Origin: Phycisphaeraceae bacterium
GTDB taxonomy: Bacteria > Planctomycetota > Phycisphaerae > Phycisphaerales > Phycisphaeraceae
DNA length: 46,557 bases
Reading direction: 5' to 3'
Assembly: GCA_028280965.1 (NCBI GenBank)
Contig: JANQKT010000076.1
Location: 1 to 46,557, forward strand
Position numbers and translations under genes: made by a program. How positions within the stretch are numbered: the first letter of the stretch is position 1; each line of letters opens with the position of its first letter. This document shows positions 34,018 to 42,104 of the stretch, piece after piece. The notes beneath the pieces were generated by a model. That model was not told where the DNA came from, did no database searches, and saw only the letters and a program-made list of their open reading frames with translations.

Positions 34018-35326
34018 GACGCCGGCGGAACAGCAGAACACCGGCACCGGCGAGCAGCAGGGCCGAGCCGGGCTCGGGGACCGCGGTCGTCTCGGCGATC
34101 ACGTCGGCCAGGAACTCGCCGACGTGGTCGAACGCCGGGTCGGTCCAGTGCAGCTGGTCATCGGCGATGGCCTGGCTGTAGTCGGGGGTGCCCCCGCCGT
34201 TGAGGCCGATCAGCTCGTCGATCTGGTAGTGGACGTTGACCAGGAAGACGTTGTCCAGCAGGCCGCCGGGGTCGGCGGTGCCCGAGGCGGTGGCGAGCGC
34301 GTCGGTGTAGCCGGCGACGTCCTGGTAGTCGTTGCCGAAGTACGTGTCGCGGAACGACTCGTTGAACGCCTCGATCGCTTCCTGCGCGTCCGCGGTCGTG
34401 TCCCAGCGGAAGTCGTCGTTGACCGTCGCGATGTTGGCGACGTAGATCTCGGTGTTGCTCGAGACGCGCGACTTGATGTCCAGGATCAGGTCGTAGAGGC
34501 GCTGCTGGGCGTTGCCGTTCTCGATCTTCTCGGTCACGCTCGAGCCCGAGCCCTCGACGTCTTCGCGGTTCTTCAGGTCGTTCACACCGACCTGCAGCAC
34601 CACGACGTCCGCAGCGGTCAGCGACGGCTGCATCTCGGGCAGGTGGTCCTTGATCCCGCGGCCAAAGACGTTGGCGCTGTCCGGGGTCAGGCCGTTGCCG
34701 CCGGTGTCGATCACATCGACGCCGTCAACGGGGCTGTCCACGCCGGGGACGATATCGATCGGCCCCGAGTCGAAGGTGCCGAACGGGAGCTGGCCGGGGG
34801 TATAGACGAAGGTGCCGTTGCCGGTCGTCGCCCCGCCGTTGGCATCGAAGAGGGTGGACCCGCCGTTGTTGTTGTCCAGGACGTAGGTCCCGCCGATGCG
34901 CCAGCCGCCGTGCGCGTCGTTGTCCGGGTCGTAGGTGTAGGTGCGGTTGTCGGAGGTCGTGAACGTCGCGGGCAGCAGCGTGTTCGGGTCGATGACCGTG
35001 TCCGGCAGGTCCGACACCGACGAGACGGTGCCGAGCATGTCAACCTCGAAGCCCGCGTCAGCGAGGTGGAACTGGAACGGTGCCCGCCAGCTGGCGAACG
35101 GCACGGGGTTGTAGGCCGCGTCGCCGGGGTCGCTGGCGTTGCCCGGCAGCGTGCCGTAGCCATAGAAATCGCGGACATACTCGCGGTTGTCGGCGTTGGA
35201 GCCGGACACCAGCGAGTCGCCGATCGTGTGCACGCCGATCATCGGCACGGCGTGTGCAGAAATCGGCAGTGCCATCGCCGCGGCAAACAGCGCGGCGCGT
35301 GAAGGTTCAGAAACAACCCGGTTCAT
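34007..35326 (-). CDS. Secreted SGNH/GDSL hydrolase with PEP-CTERM sorting tail
   Basis: 439 residues. An N-terminal signal peptide (cleavage likely after AHA, residue 26), then an SGNH domain: TIGDSLVSGSN with Ser38, VGVNDLK with Asn249, and DDQLHWTD with Asp390 and His393. A 140-residue Asp/Asn/Gly-rich insertion (about 100-215) sits between the first two blocks. The C-terminus is a PEP-CTERM signal: VPEPG (416-420), a hydrophobic helix and RRRRPD. The protein should be exported, cut by an exosortase and released or attached to the surface. The hydrolase could act on ester groups of the glycan, for instance removing the acyl groups added by the MBOAT/SGNH pair. A good RBS (AGGAGAAAGGTAA) precedes ATG 35326. 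Confidence 0.93.
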   Translation of the reverse strand: MNRVVSEPSRAALFAAAMALPISAHAVPMIGVHTIGDSLVSGSNADNREYVRDFYGYGTLPGNASDPGDAAYNPVPFASWRAPFQFHLADAGFEVDMLGTVSSVSDLPDTVIDPNTLLPATFTTSDNRTYTYDPDNDAHGGWRIGGTYVLDNNNGGSTLFDANGGATTGNGTFVYTPGQLPFGTFDSGPIDIVPGVDSPVDGVDVIDTGGNGLTPDSANVFGRGIKDHLPEMQPSLTAADVVVLQVGVNDLKNREDVEGSGSSVTEKIENGNAQQRLYDLILDIKSRVSSNTEIYVANIATVNDDFRWDTTADAQEAIEAFNESFRDTYFGNDYQDVAGYTDALATASGTADPGGLLDNVFLVNVHYQIDELIGLNGGGTPDYSQAIADDQLHWTDPAFDHVGEFLADVIAETTAVPEPGSALLLAGAGVLLFRRRRPD

Positions 35327-35825
35327 TTACCTTTCTCCTAATCGCTTCTAACGACAACAAGCCATGCCGTTAAAAAATTAATGCGCGTCCAACGCCAACC
35401 GCGGCCTTGAACTAAGGCCAATAATAATCCAGCCCACGCAAAAAGAAGGGGAATTGGGTTAATACAAGAAAAGAAGTGAAGAATAGCGAGCAGCAGTTAT
35501 TCCCAATTCGCTATTAATTAATTAGTAGCGAATTAAAGCTAGTTCGGCCATAAACCACGGTATTGCTAACGCTAATTAAGTGCTAAGCCTCAAACGCTAA
35601 TCAAAAAGAAGGTGTGATTGTAAAGCCGTATTTGTTGATAACTTGCCGGCTTCGATGACCTCGCACATCAAACATTCTTCACGTTATGCTAACACGCCGA
35701 GCCGGATACACAAAGTCGTTAACGCGATCATGTTCCGGACTCGGCGGGATAAACGAAGAGCCCCTCAAAACCCGCAAAAAAAGCGCCGAGCCGAGCCAAG
35801 ACGGCACAGACCACCGCGGGCAAGA
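35327..35825. promoter_or_regulatory. AT-rich control region upstream of the PEP-CTERM gene
   Basis: 499 bases with no gene. The stretch 35370-35720 is strikingly AT-rich compared with the rest of the window. It holds a 30-base near-palindrome (35505-35534), a hairpin GGCCTT-GAACT-AAGGCC (35403-35419) in the expected leader, and several GCTAA units at 35565, 35571, 35582, 35596 and 35688 (TTAGC in the direction of transcription). TATTAT on the minus strand (35421-35426) could be a -10, but no matching -35 is seen. The region separates the right third of the locus from the rest and is likely to contain the promoter of the PEP-CTERM gene. Confidence 0.6.
35505..35534. promoter_or_regulatory. 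30-bp near-perfect palindrome AATTCGCTA...TAGCGAATT
   Basis: The two halves AATTCGCTA-T-TAATT and AATTA-G-TAGCGAATT are reverse complements with one mismatched pair. In an otherwise GC-rich genome a palindrome of this base composition is a candidate binding site for a dimeric regulator. It lies about 180 bases upstream of the PEP-CTERM start codon. Confidence 0.6.
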
Positions 35826-36842
35826 TCAGGCATCGCCGCCACGGAAGACCGAGCGGATCTTGTAAGGCCGGCGGTCCTGGCTCTCGTGATAGACCCGGGC
35901 CATCAGCTCCGAGAGCACGCCCATCATCAGCACCATCACGCTGATCAGCCCGGTCATCATCGCGAAAAGCACGAAGATGTTGTTGTTGAGCTTGACCGGC
36001 TCGCCGTCAAACGTCAGCACGCCGAACTTCTGGAACAGCGCCAGGCCGATCGACAGCACCATCAGAACCATGAAAGCCATCGAGAACTTGCCGAAGAAGT
36101 AGATCGGCTTGGCCAGGTAGTCGCCGAGGAACTTGACGGTGATCAGGTCCAGCAGCACCTTGATCGTCCGCTTCAGGCCGTACTTCGAATAGCCGGCGAC
36201 GCGGGCGCGGTGGTTGACGACCTCCTCGGTCACGCGCGCCCCCCGCCACTTGCAGATCGCCGGGATGAACCGGTGCATCTCGCCGTACAGCCGGACATCC
36301 TCCAGGACCTCCTTGCGGTAAGCCTTCAGCGAGCAGCCGAAATCGTGGATCTCGTCGGTCCAGGTCAGCTTCTTCACGATCTTGTTCGCGATGATCGACG
36401 GCAGCCGGCGGGACATCATCTTGTCCTGACGGTCCCTGCGCCAGCCCGAGACGATGTCCCAGGTGTTGCCCAGGTCGTCGGCGGGCTCGTCGAGCTTGGC
36501 GACCAGGCGCGGGACGTCCGCCGGGTCGTTCTGCCGGTCGCCATCCATCGGGCAGATGACCTCGCCGCGCGCCGCTTCGAAGCCGGCGGCCATCGCGGCG
36601 GTCTGGCCGAAGTTCTTCTTGAAGCTGATGATCGAGATCCGCGCGTCGTCCGCCGCTGCTTCCTTCAGCCGCGGCACCGTCTGGTCCCACGACCCGTCGT
36701 CCACGAAGATGACCTCGTAACCGTCCGACTGCTGGTCCATCATCGCGACCAACTCGCGGTACAGCTCGACGATGTTGTCCTGCTCGTTCATGACCGGGAT
36801 CACGATCGAGACGCGGATGTTGTGGCTTGTGTTCTCGGACAC
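35826..36842 (-). CDS. DPM/ArnC-like polyprenyl-phosphate glycosyltransferase (GT2)
   Basis: 338 residues. VSIVIPVMNEQDNIVELYREL, YEVIFVDDGSWDQT, KKNFGQTAAMAAGFEAARGE and MDGDRQNDP (the DxD-Q motif) match ArnC/GtrB enzymes, which load a sugar from its nucleotide donor onto polyprenyl phosphate. Two C-terminal membrane helices (about 240-265 and 285-310) complete the GtrB layout. The product would be the donor for GT-C enzymes such as that at 18690-20225. I chose the GTG at 36842, because AAGGGG lies at the right distance before it and the alignment begins there; an ATG at 36929 gives 29 more unlikely residues. Confidence 0.9.
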   Translation of the reverse strand: MSENTSHNIRVSIVIPVMNEQDNIVELYRELVAMMDQQSDGYEVIFVDDGSWDQTVPRLKEAAADDARISIISFKKNFGQTAAMAAGFEAARGEVICPMDGDRQNDPADVPRLVAKLDEPADDLGNTWDIVSGWRRDRQDKMMSRRLPSIIANKIVKKLTWTDEIHDFGCSLKAYRKEVLEDVRLYGEMHRFIPAICKWRGARVTEEVVNHRARVAGYSKYGLKRTIKVLLDLITVKFLGDYLAKPIYFFGKFSMAFMVLMVLSIGLALFQKFGVLTFDGEPVKLNNNIFVLFAMMTGLISVMVLMMGVLSELMARVYHESQDRRPYKIRSVFRGGDA

Positions 36843-36930
36843 GGTCGGGTCCCCTTGACCTTGTTGCAGGCGGAACTGCCCCCATAGGATCGGCGATCGG
36901 GCGGGCCATCGCCACCCCGCCGGGCCCAAA

Positions 36931-37917
36931 TCACGCGCGGCCCGGCGGGCGCCAGCGGCCCGCGACCGCGTCGTTGAGCCGGCGTGTCGCCTCGGCCTTG
37001 CCGTACCACAGGCACGACCACTGGTACGCGCGCAGAAACTTCCTGAACGCGAGGTCCGGATAACGGTCGGCCCCGCTCAGCATGCTCTTCACGTACCCCC
37101 ACCACATCGCCAGCCCGCCGATCACAACAGGCGGCCGCGTCAGCCGGAACAGCGCGCTCGCGGTCATGTACACCAGGCCCGTGCCCATGAACCACTGGCC
37201 GAAGCCGTGCCGCTGCCGCCCGGTCAGGATGCCCTTGTGGCTCGAGCCCATCGCGCGCAGATGGATAAACCGCAGCTCCGGATCGTCCCACGAGCACGCC
37301 AGCCAGCCCATCATCCGGCTGCGGTGGCAGTCGATGCCGTCCCACATGACCTCGCGCACGAACCCGCCGACCTGTTTGAAGCACGCCGTGCGGTAGAACT
37401 TGATCATCCCCACCGACATCTCGTCGCCGCACGCCTCGCTGATCAGGTCGCTTGCATCGATCGTGCCGTCGTCGTTGCGCCGGGCCTCGTCCTCCGTGCC
37501 CGGCGGGGGGAAGTACGCCTTGCCGCTGGCCGTGCCTAAACGCGGCTCGGCCTCCATGCGCCTGATCACCTGCTCGAAGTAGCCATGCGGCAGGTCGAGA
37601 TCGAGATCAAACTTGCAGACGTAGTCAAAGTCATCTGCATCGATCGTGTCGAAGCCGGCGTAGAACGCGTCGATCACGCCCGGCCCGACCTTGCGCCCGC
37701 CGCGATCCTCACGGCGGATCACCTGGATGTAGTCAAACCGCCCGGCGTACTCGGCGAGGATCGCCGGCGTCTCGTCGCTCGACCCGTCATCCACGATCAC
37801 CCACTTCGTCGGCGGGACCGTCTGCGACGTCACACTGTCCAGCGTGCGACGCGCGTACCGCGCCTCGTCCCGGCACGGCGTGATCAGGCAGTAGCGGCGG
37901 CTGGGTGTGTCCGTCAT
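36931..37917 (-). CDS. Family 2 glycosyltransferase
   Basis: 328 residues. YCLITPCRDEARYARRTLDSV, KWVIVDDGSSDETPAILAEY and KFDLDLDLPHGYF (DLD metal motif) are typical; GDEMSVGMIKFYRTACFKQVGGF and WDGIDCHRSRMMGW follow in place of the ED motif. A hydrophobic part (about 255-285) may attach to the membrane. The stop/start pair overlaps by four bases with the GT4 gene upstream (37914-37917), so it belongs to the tightly overlapped block of the locus. The sugar specificity is unknown. Confidence 0.88.
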   Translation of the reverse strand: MTDTPSRRYCLITPCRDEARYARRTLDSVTSQTVPPTKWVIVDDGSSDETPAILAEYAGRFDYIQVIRREDRGGRKVGPGVIDAFYAGFDTIDADDFDYVCKFDLDLDLPHGYFEQVIRRMEAEPRLGTASGKAYFPPPGTEDEARRNDDGTIDASDLISEACGDEMSVGMIKFYRTACFKQVGGFVREVMWDGIDCHRSRMMGWLACSWDDPELRFIHLRAMGSSHKGILTGRQRHGFGQWFMGTGLVYMTASALFRLTRPPVVIGGLAMWWGYVKSMLSGADRYPDLAFRKFLRAYQWSCLWYGKAEATRRLNDAVAGRWRPPGRA

Positions 37918-39158
37918 CCTTCCACCGCCTTATTCTTTGCATAAAAGGTGTCAGACACCTTTTTTGAGGTTCGATACGACGCATCGAAGGCACCGCACAA
38001 CCGTTCCAGATTGGCCGACTGAGAAAACTCATCAACCACGCGCTGCCGGCCGGCCAGCGCCAGCCGCTGCGCCAAACCCGTGTCGGCTTGCAATCGATCA
38101 ACCGCCGCCGTTAGCTCATCGACACTTCCGGGGGCAACCATCAGGCCCGTCGCGTCGTGCTCGACCAGCTCGCGGATCGTCACGATATCGCCGCTGATCA
38201 CCGCCAGGCCGGACGCCATCGCCTCCATCAGTACGACCGGGATGCCGTCGCGGTCGCCATCCTCCGCAACGCGGCACGGCAAGACAAAGCCGGACGCCCG
38301 CTGCATCATCGCGCGGACCTCGTGGTTCGCCTTGGCGCCGACGAGTTCGACGCGGTCGGTCAAACGACTCGCTTCGATCTGCGTTTGCAGCGCTGATCGC
38401 TCGGGCCCGTCGCCAACGATCGTCAGCCGGGTATCGCTGCTGCACGCCGCCATCGCGTCGATCAGCAGGTCAAAGCCCTTCTTGCGCACCAGCCGCCCAA
38501 CGGTGAGTAGGCCCGATCGTTCGGCCTGATCGCCGGGCACAAACCGATCGATATCAACACCGCAGCGGACAACGGGGTACGCCGAATCGTCGCGCGGGAC
38601 CAACCCGTTATAGAACCCGCGGTGCCAGTGGCTGATACACGCAACGAAGGCGGCGCGCTTCAGCTTGGTCTTCAATGCCGATCGGTCGCGGAACAGGTCC
38701 GCCGCGTGGCCGGTGAAGCTGAACGGGACGCCCAGCGCCTTGGCGGTATGCATCGCGACCGTCGTCGGCACGTGGGCCATGTGCGCGTGGACGTGCGTGA
38801 TGCCGTGATCGCGCACCCGCCGGGCGAGCGCGTGGCCGCCATCACACTGCAACTGATACTTCGGCCAGTAGCCCACGCGCGTTTCGGTGATCCCGATCGG
38901 CGGCCGCCAAAGGCTCTGTTTGCAGGCATCGGCCCACGCTTTGTATTTCCCGCCCAAACCTTCGCCATAAACCGGCACGGCCTCGCCCGCGAGTTCCTGC
39001 AACGCCGGGTCGTCTAGCCCCTGCTCGGGCGGGTGCACGCTCGCCACGCTGACGCGCACGCCGCGCTCGCGAAGCCCGAGCACCTCGCGGTACACAAACG
39101 TCTCGGACCGCTTGGGCAGCACCGCGCCGACGTACAGGATGTGCTGCTCGCCGCTCAC
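37914..39158 (-). CDS. Family 4 glycosyltransferase with a REP-derived C-terminus
   Basis: 414 residues. HILYVGAVLPKRSETFVYREV at the N-terminus is the GT4 exopolysaccharide type (as in AmsK/EpsF-like enzymes); THVHAHMAHVPTTVAM, FSFTGHAADLF, CISHWHRGFY and VVRCGVDIDRFVPG follow. The donor domain has LLTVGRLVRKKGFDLLIDAM, LTIVGDGPER and VLPCRVAEDGDRDGIPVVLMEAMASG, in which the EX7E pair is DGIPVVLMEA. I chose the GTG at 39158, which makes a GTGA overlap with the upstream gene. The last codons (SKKVSDTFYAKNK) come from a perfect palindrome at 37943-37963. Confidence 0.9.
   Translation of the reverse strand: MSGEQHILYVGAVLPKRSETFVYREVLGLRERGVRVSVASVHPPEQGLDDPALQELAGEAVPVYGEGLGGKYKAWADACKQSLWRPPIGITETRVGYWPKYQLQCDGGHALARRVRDHGITHVHAHMAHVPTTVAMHTAKALGVPFSFTGHAADLFRDRSALKTKLKRAAFVACISHWHRGFYNGLVPRDDSAYPVVRCGVDIDRFVPGDQAERSGLLTVGRLVRKKGFDLLIDAMAACSSDTRLTIVGDGPERSALQTQIEASRLTDRVELVGAKANHEVRAMMQRASGFVLPCRVAEDGDRDGIPVVLMEAMASGLAVISGDIVTIRELVEHDATGLMVAPGSVDELTAAVDRLQADTGLAQRLALAGRQRVVDEFSQSANLERLCGAFDASYRTSKKVSDTFYAKNKAVEG
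37943..37963. repeat. Perfect palindrome AAAAGGTGTC-A-GACACCTTTT
   Basis: Two 10-base arms around one central base. GGTGTCAGACACC palindromes of this kind are familiar from REP-like repeats next to RAYT transposases in many genomes (family knowledge, not checked here). It lies inside the coding sequence of the GT4 gene, where it encodes KKVSDTFY near the C-terminus, and could also form an RNA hairpin before the next start codon. Confidence 0.75.
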
Positions 39159-40195
39159 CCGCGCACCGCCCCCTCGCCCTTGTACTCGATCAGGCGGGAT
39201 TGTTTGCCCGCGCGCTTGTTGCGGTGATACTTGAGGATGCCCAGCGCGATCGGCAGCTTGCCCTTGAGCGTGAAGTACGCGTAGAGGTGCGCATGCGCCC
39301 AGCCGCCGCCGAGGCGCTTGCGGTACAACGCGATCTTCTCGCCCTGCAGCACGGACACCAGGACCATCAGCCCGACGCCGAGCCAGAGCCACGGCTGCCA
39401 CACCGCCGCGATGAGCAGCGACCAGGTGATCAGCGGGAAGCCGAGTCCCCAGACCACCGCCGAGCGCACCTGCTTCGCATTGTGCAGCTCCGGCGGCGCG
39501 CCGTGCTTGTCCGCGCCCTCCGCGTACGCGTGCCCGGCGCGGACCATCCGCTTCCACCACTGCGAGAACTTCGTCATCGCCGCGTCGTGCAATGTCATCT
39601 CGGCGTCGATCCGCTCGAGCGTCCAGCCCCCGGCCCGCAGGCGCACGCACAGCTCCGGCTCTTCCCCGGCGATCATCGTCTCGTCGAACATCCCCGCCGA
39701 TTCAAAGGCCGTGCGGCGCATCATCGCGTCGCCATGACAAGACCTGCACGGGCCGATCGGCGTGTCCCACTCCATGTCGCACAGGCGGTTATAGATCGTT
39801 GCATTCGGGTCGCGCTCGCGCCGCCGGCCGGACACGACTCCGAGCTTGTCCTTGCCCTCAAACGCCGCGACTGCTTTGGCGATGTAGCCCTCGACCAGTT
39901 CGCAGTCGCCATCGACAAACTGCACGAAGGCGATCTCGGGCGCGACCTCGACCAGACGGCTGAACCCCGCGTTGCGCGCACGCGCCGCGGTAAACGGCTT
40001 GGCGCTGTCCACTTCCAGCACAACAACTTCGACGCCAAGCAACTGCGCAAAATCGACGCTGCCATCCGTCGATCCCGAATCGACATACACGACGTGCCCC
40101 GCCTGCGCCACCGCGGCGGTGAGGCAACGCTTGAGGCGCTCGCCCTCGTTCCGGCCGATCGCGACCACGCCGACTTGCTGAGGCTTGTCGCTCAC
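39155..40195 (-). CDS. Family 2 glycosyltransferase
   Basis: 346 residues. VGVVAIGRNEGERLKRCL, HVVYVDSGSTDGSVDFA, ARNAGFSRLVEVAPEIAFVQFVDGDCE (DGD metal motif), CRSCHGDAMMRRTAFESAGMFD and AGEEPELCVRLRAGG (the EEPE motif) are present. Two hydrophobic segments (about 258-295) suggest membrane attachment. The start is GTG 40195, overlapping the stop of the sulfotransferase gene (GTGA), and its own stop overlaps the GT4 start. It acts in assembly of the repeat unit; the sugar is not known. Confidence 0.88.
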   Translation of the reverse strand: MSDKPQQVGVVAIGRNEGERLKRCLTAAVAQAGHVVYVDSGSTDGSVDFAQLLGVEVVVLEVDSAKPFTAARARNAGFSRLVEVAPEIAFVQFVDGDCELVEGYIAKAVAAFEGKDKLGVVSGRRRERDPNATIYNRLCDMEWDTPIGPCRSCHGDAMMRRTAFESAGMFDETMIAGEEPELCVRLRAGGWTLERIDAEMTLHDAAMTKFSQWWKRMVRAGHAYAEGADKHGAPPELHNAKQVRSAVVWGLGFPLITWSLLIAAVWQPWLWLGVGLMVLVSVLQGEKIALYRKRLGGGWAHAHLYAYFTLKGKLPIALGILKYHRNKRAGKQSRLIEYKGEGAVRG

Positions 40196-41091
40196 GCCGC
40201 CTCCCCCCGACCCGCCGCGTCAGGTCGCCAGTCGTGCGGGCCCGCCTGCGCTTTGTCTTTGAACGTCGCGCAAGACAGGCCGTCGATCCCCAGCCAGGCC
40301 CCGAGCTCGGCGAGGTCCCGGTCCAACTCGGTCGTCGCGTACGACAGCGCATCGCCAGACAACTCGGGCCGCTCGTTCATCGTCCACATGCTCTTGACCT
40401 TGTCGCGCACGCCCTGCGGGACCAGTGTTTTTCGGATCGTGCTCAAGAGCGGCAGGTTGACCAAGGCATCGCGCCAGGCGCTCGAGCGCATCCGCTGGGC
40501 GGAGACGTTCTGTTGGCCGACCGTCTCGGACCACCGCGGATCGCCTTGGTAGCCGATGAACCGGCAGACGCGTTCGAGCGTGTCCTGCGGGCGGTCATGC
40601 ATCGCTTCGAAGAAGACCGGCAGCACGCGCTCGGGGCCGAAGCGCTCGAGGTACGGCCGAAGCTGCATCGCGTACCGGCTGTAGTCGATCAGCCGCGTGT
40701 GCTTGCGGACCGCCTCGTCGATCGATTCGGTGATGGTGCGCTCGGACCACTCGTGGATGTAGGCCGAGACCAGCCGGTCCACCGGGTGACGCATGACGTA
40801 GATGAACTTCGCGTCCGGCGTGTGCTCGGCCAGGCGTTCAACGACGCCAGCGTGCACCGGCAGCTTGGTGTAGTGCGTGCTCGACTCGCCACACAGGTCG
40901 CCGTTATCCGCCGAGGCGAATAAGCCGGTGTACCAGTCCATGCCGCGCACAAAGACGTCTTCATCACTGAAGAAGTTCGGCTCCTTCGGCGTGGACATGA
41001 ACAGGCCCGTCTGCGCGGCGAGCTGCTCGTGCAGCGAGCTGGTCGCGCACTTCATGGCGCCGACGATGATGAAGTCCGGCTTGCGCATCAT
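40192..41091 (-). CDS. Sulfotransferase, second of three
   Basis: 299 residues. IIVGAMKCATSSLHEQL (Lys14) is the PAPS 5' loop; MSTPKEPNFFSDE (33-43) follows as in the enzyme at 22921-23760; FIYVMRHPVDRLVSAYIHE (Arg101, Ser109) is the 3'-phosphate site. It would sulfate a sugar of the glycan in the cytoplasm. I chose ATG 41091, because GGAGG lies seven bases before it; a longer frame to 41676 runs antisense-like through the upstream gene. The ATGATG start contains the stop of the upstream GT2 gene, so the two are coupled. Confidence 0.92.
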   Translation of the reverse strand: MMRKPDFIIVGAMKCATSSLHEQLAAQTGLFMSTPKEPNFFSDEDVFVRGMDWYTGLFASADNGDLCGESSTHYTKLPVHAGVVERLAEHTPDAKFIYVMRHPVDRLVSAYIHEWSERTITESIDEAVRKHTRLIDYSRYAMQLRPYLERFGPERVLPVFFEAMHDRPQDTLERVCRFIGYQGDPRWSETVGQQNVSAQRMRSSAWRDALVNLPLLSTIRKTLVPQGVRDKVKSMWTMNERPELSGDALSYATTELDRDLAELGAWLGIDGLSCATFKDKAQAGPHDWRPDAAGRGEAA

Positions 41092-42104
41092 CCTTTCGCC
41101 TCCGGCTTCTGATAGGGGCGGAACGGGTCGAGCGCGTTGGTCCAGATATCGCGCGGTGCCTTCTCCGCGTTGTGAGGGCCCCGGCCGAGGCGCTCGCGGC
41201 ACCAGGAGAGCGCCCGGCCGATCAGCCACAGCGCGTTGGCGAGCCACAGGCCCGGCCGGCCGTAGAAGCTGGCGTAGTAACGCGAGCGCGAGGCGTAGAA
41301 GTACGCGGGCAGGCGTTTGCGCTGGGCGGCGGCGGATTTGACCGGACCGCTGCCGCCACGCAGGTGGACGACGTGCGCCGCCGGCCAGTAGAGCGCGCTG
41401 AAGCCGGCGCGCTTCGCCGACCGGCAGAGGGCCGCGTCCTCGAAGTACATGAAGTAGCCCTCGTCCAACAAGCCCGCGGTCTCGAAGACCTCCTTGCGGA
41501 CCAGGACGCAGGCGAACGAGACCCATTGCGGCTGCATCGGCTGGTCGGGTGCGCCCATCGCGGTGCTGAAGCGTGACAGCAGCTTCGTGATCACACCGAT
41601 CGCCGCGGCGTTGATCAGCTCGGTGATCGGCGAGTGGAAGCGGAACGCGCTGACCTGCGGCCTGCCGTCCGGCCACTCGAGCCGCGGGCCGATGAGCGCG
41701 GCGTCCGGGTTCTTCTCTGCGGCGTTCAATAGCTCATCGATCGCGCCCTTCCGCACCAGCGTGTCACTGTTGAGGAGCAGCGCGAACCGGAACCCACCAT
41801 CGGCTCGGGCCTTTCGCAGGCCGGCGTTGTTGCCCGTGGCGAACCCGCCGTTGGTGTCGCTGCGGATCAGCTCGCACCAGCCGGACCAGCCGCGGGATTG
41901 GATGGCGGCGTCGATCTGGCCCGCCGATCCGTCCCCGCTCGCGTTATAGACGACGTACACGCGCGCATCGCCGCGCGACGCGAGCTCGGGCTCGAGCGTT
42001 TCGAGGCAATCGACAGTCATGCCCGGCGTGCGGTAGTTAAGGATCACCACCGCCAGCGCCCGGGCCGGCTCGTCGACCGGGTTGAGCTTCTCGCTAAACG
42101 TCAT
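41088..42104 (-). CDS. Family 2 glycosyltransferase (rhamnosyltransferase-like)
   Basis: 338 residues. LAVVILNYRTPGMTVDCLETL, DTNGGFATGNNAGLRKA, FALLLNSDTLVRKG (the N-S-D metal motif), GPRLEWPDGRPQ and GYFMYFEDAALCRSAKRAG (FED motif) are the signature of the WbbL/rhamnosyltransferase branch of GT2. ACVLVRKEVFETAG lies between. The C-terminal ~80 residues are basic with one weak hydrophobic helix. The gene is sandwiched between two sulfotransferase genes and overlaps both by four bases, so the added sugar may be the one that is then sulfated; that is inference from position. Confidence 0.9.
   Translation of the reverse strand: MTFSEKLNPVDEPARALAVVILNYRTPGMTVDCLETLEPELASRGDARVYVVYNASGDGSAGQIDAAIQSRGWSGWCELIRSDTNGGFATGNNAGLRKARADGGFRFALLLNSDTLVRKGAIDELLNAAEKNPDAALIGPRLEWPDGRPQVSAFRFHSPITELINAAAIGVITKLLSRFSTAMGAPDQPMQPQWVSFACVLVRKEVFETAGLLDEGYFMYFEDAALCRSAKRAGFSALYWPAAHVVHLRGGSGPVKSAAAQRKRLPAYFYASRSRYYASFYGRPGLWLANALWLIGRALSWCRERLGRGPHNAEKAPRDIWTNALDPFRPYQKPEAKG

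Noticed and set aside
35740..35800. An intrinsic terminator suggested by CTCGGCG...CGCCGAG near a run of A residues
   Set aside because: The loop is 37 bases and the A/T run is not directly next to the stem in either direction, so a standard terminator is not supported.
41092..41676. Extension of the second sulfotransferase to a start at 41676
   Set aside because: It overlaps almost 600 bases of the GT2 gene in another frame; the RBS GGAGG and ATGATG at 41091 fit the PAPS-loop position expected for the family.
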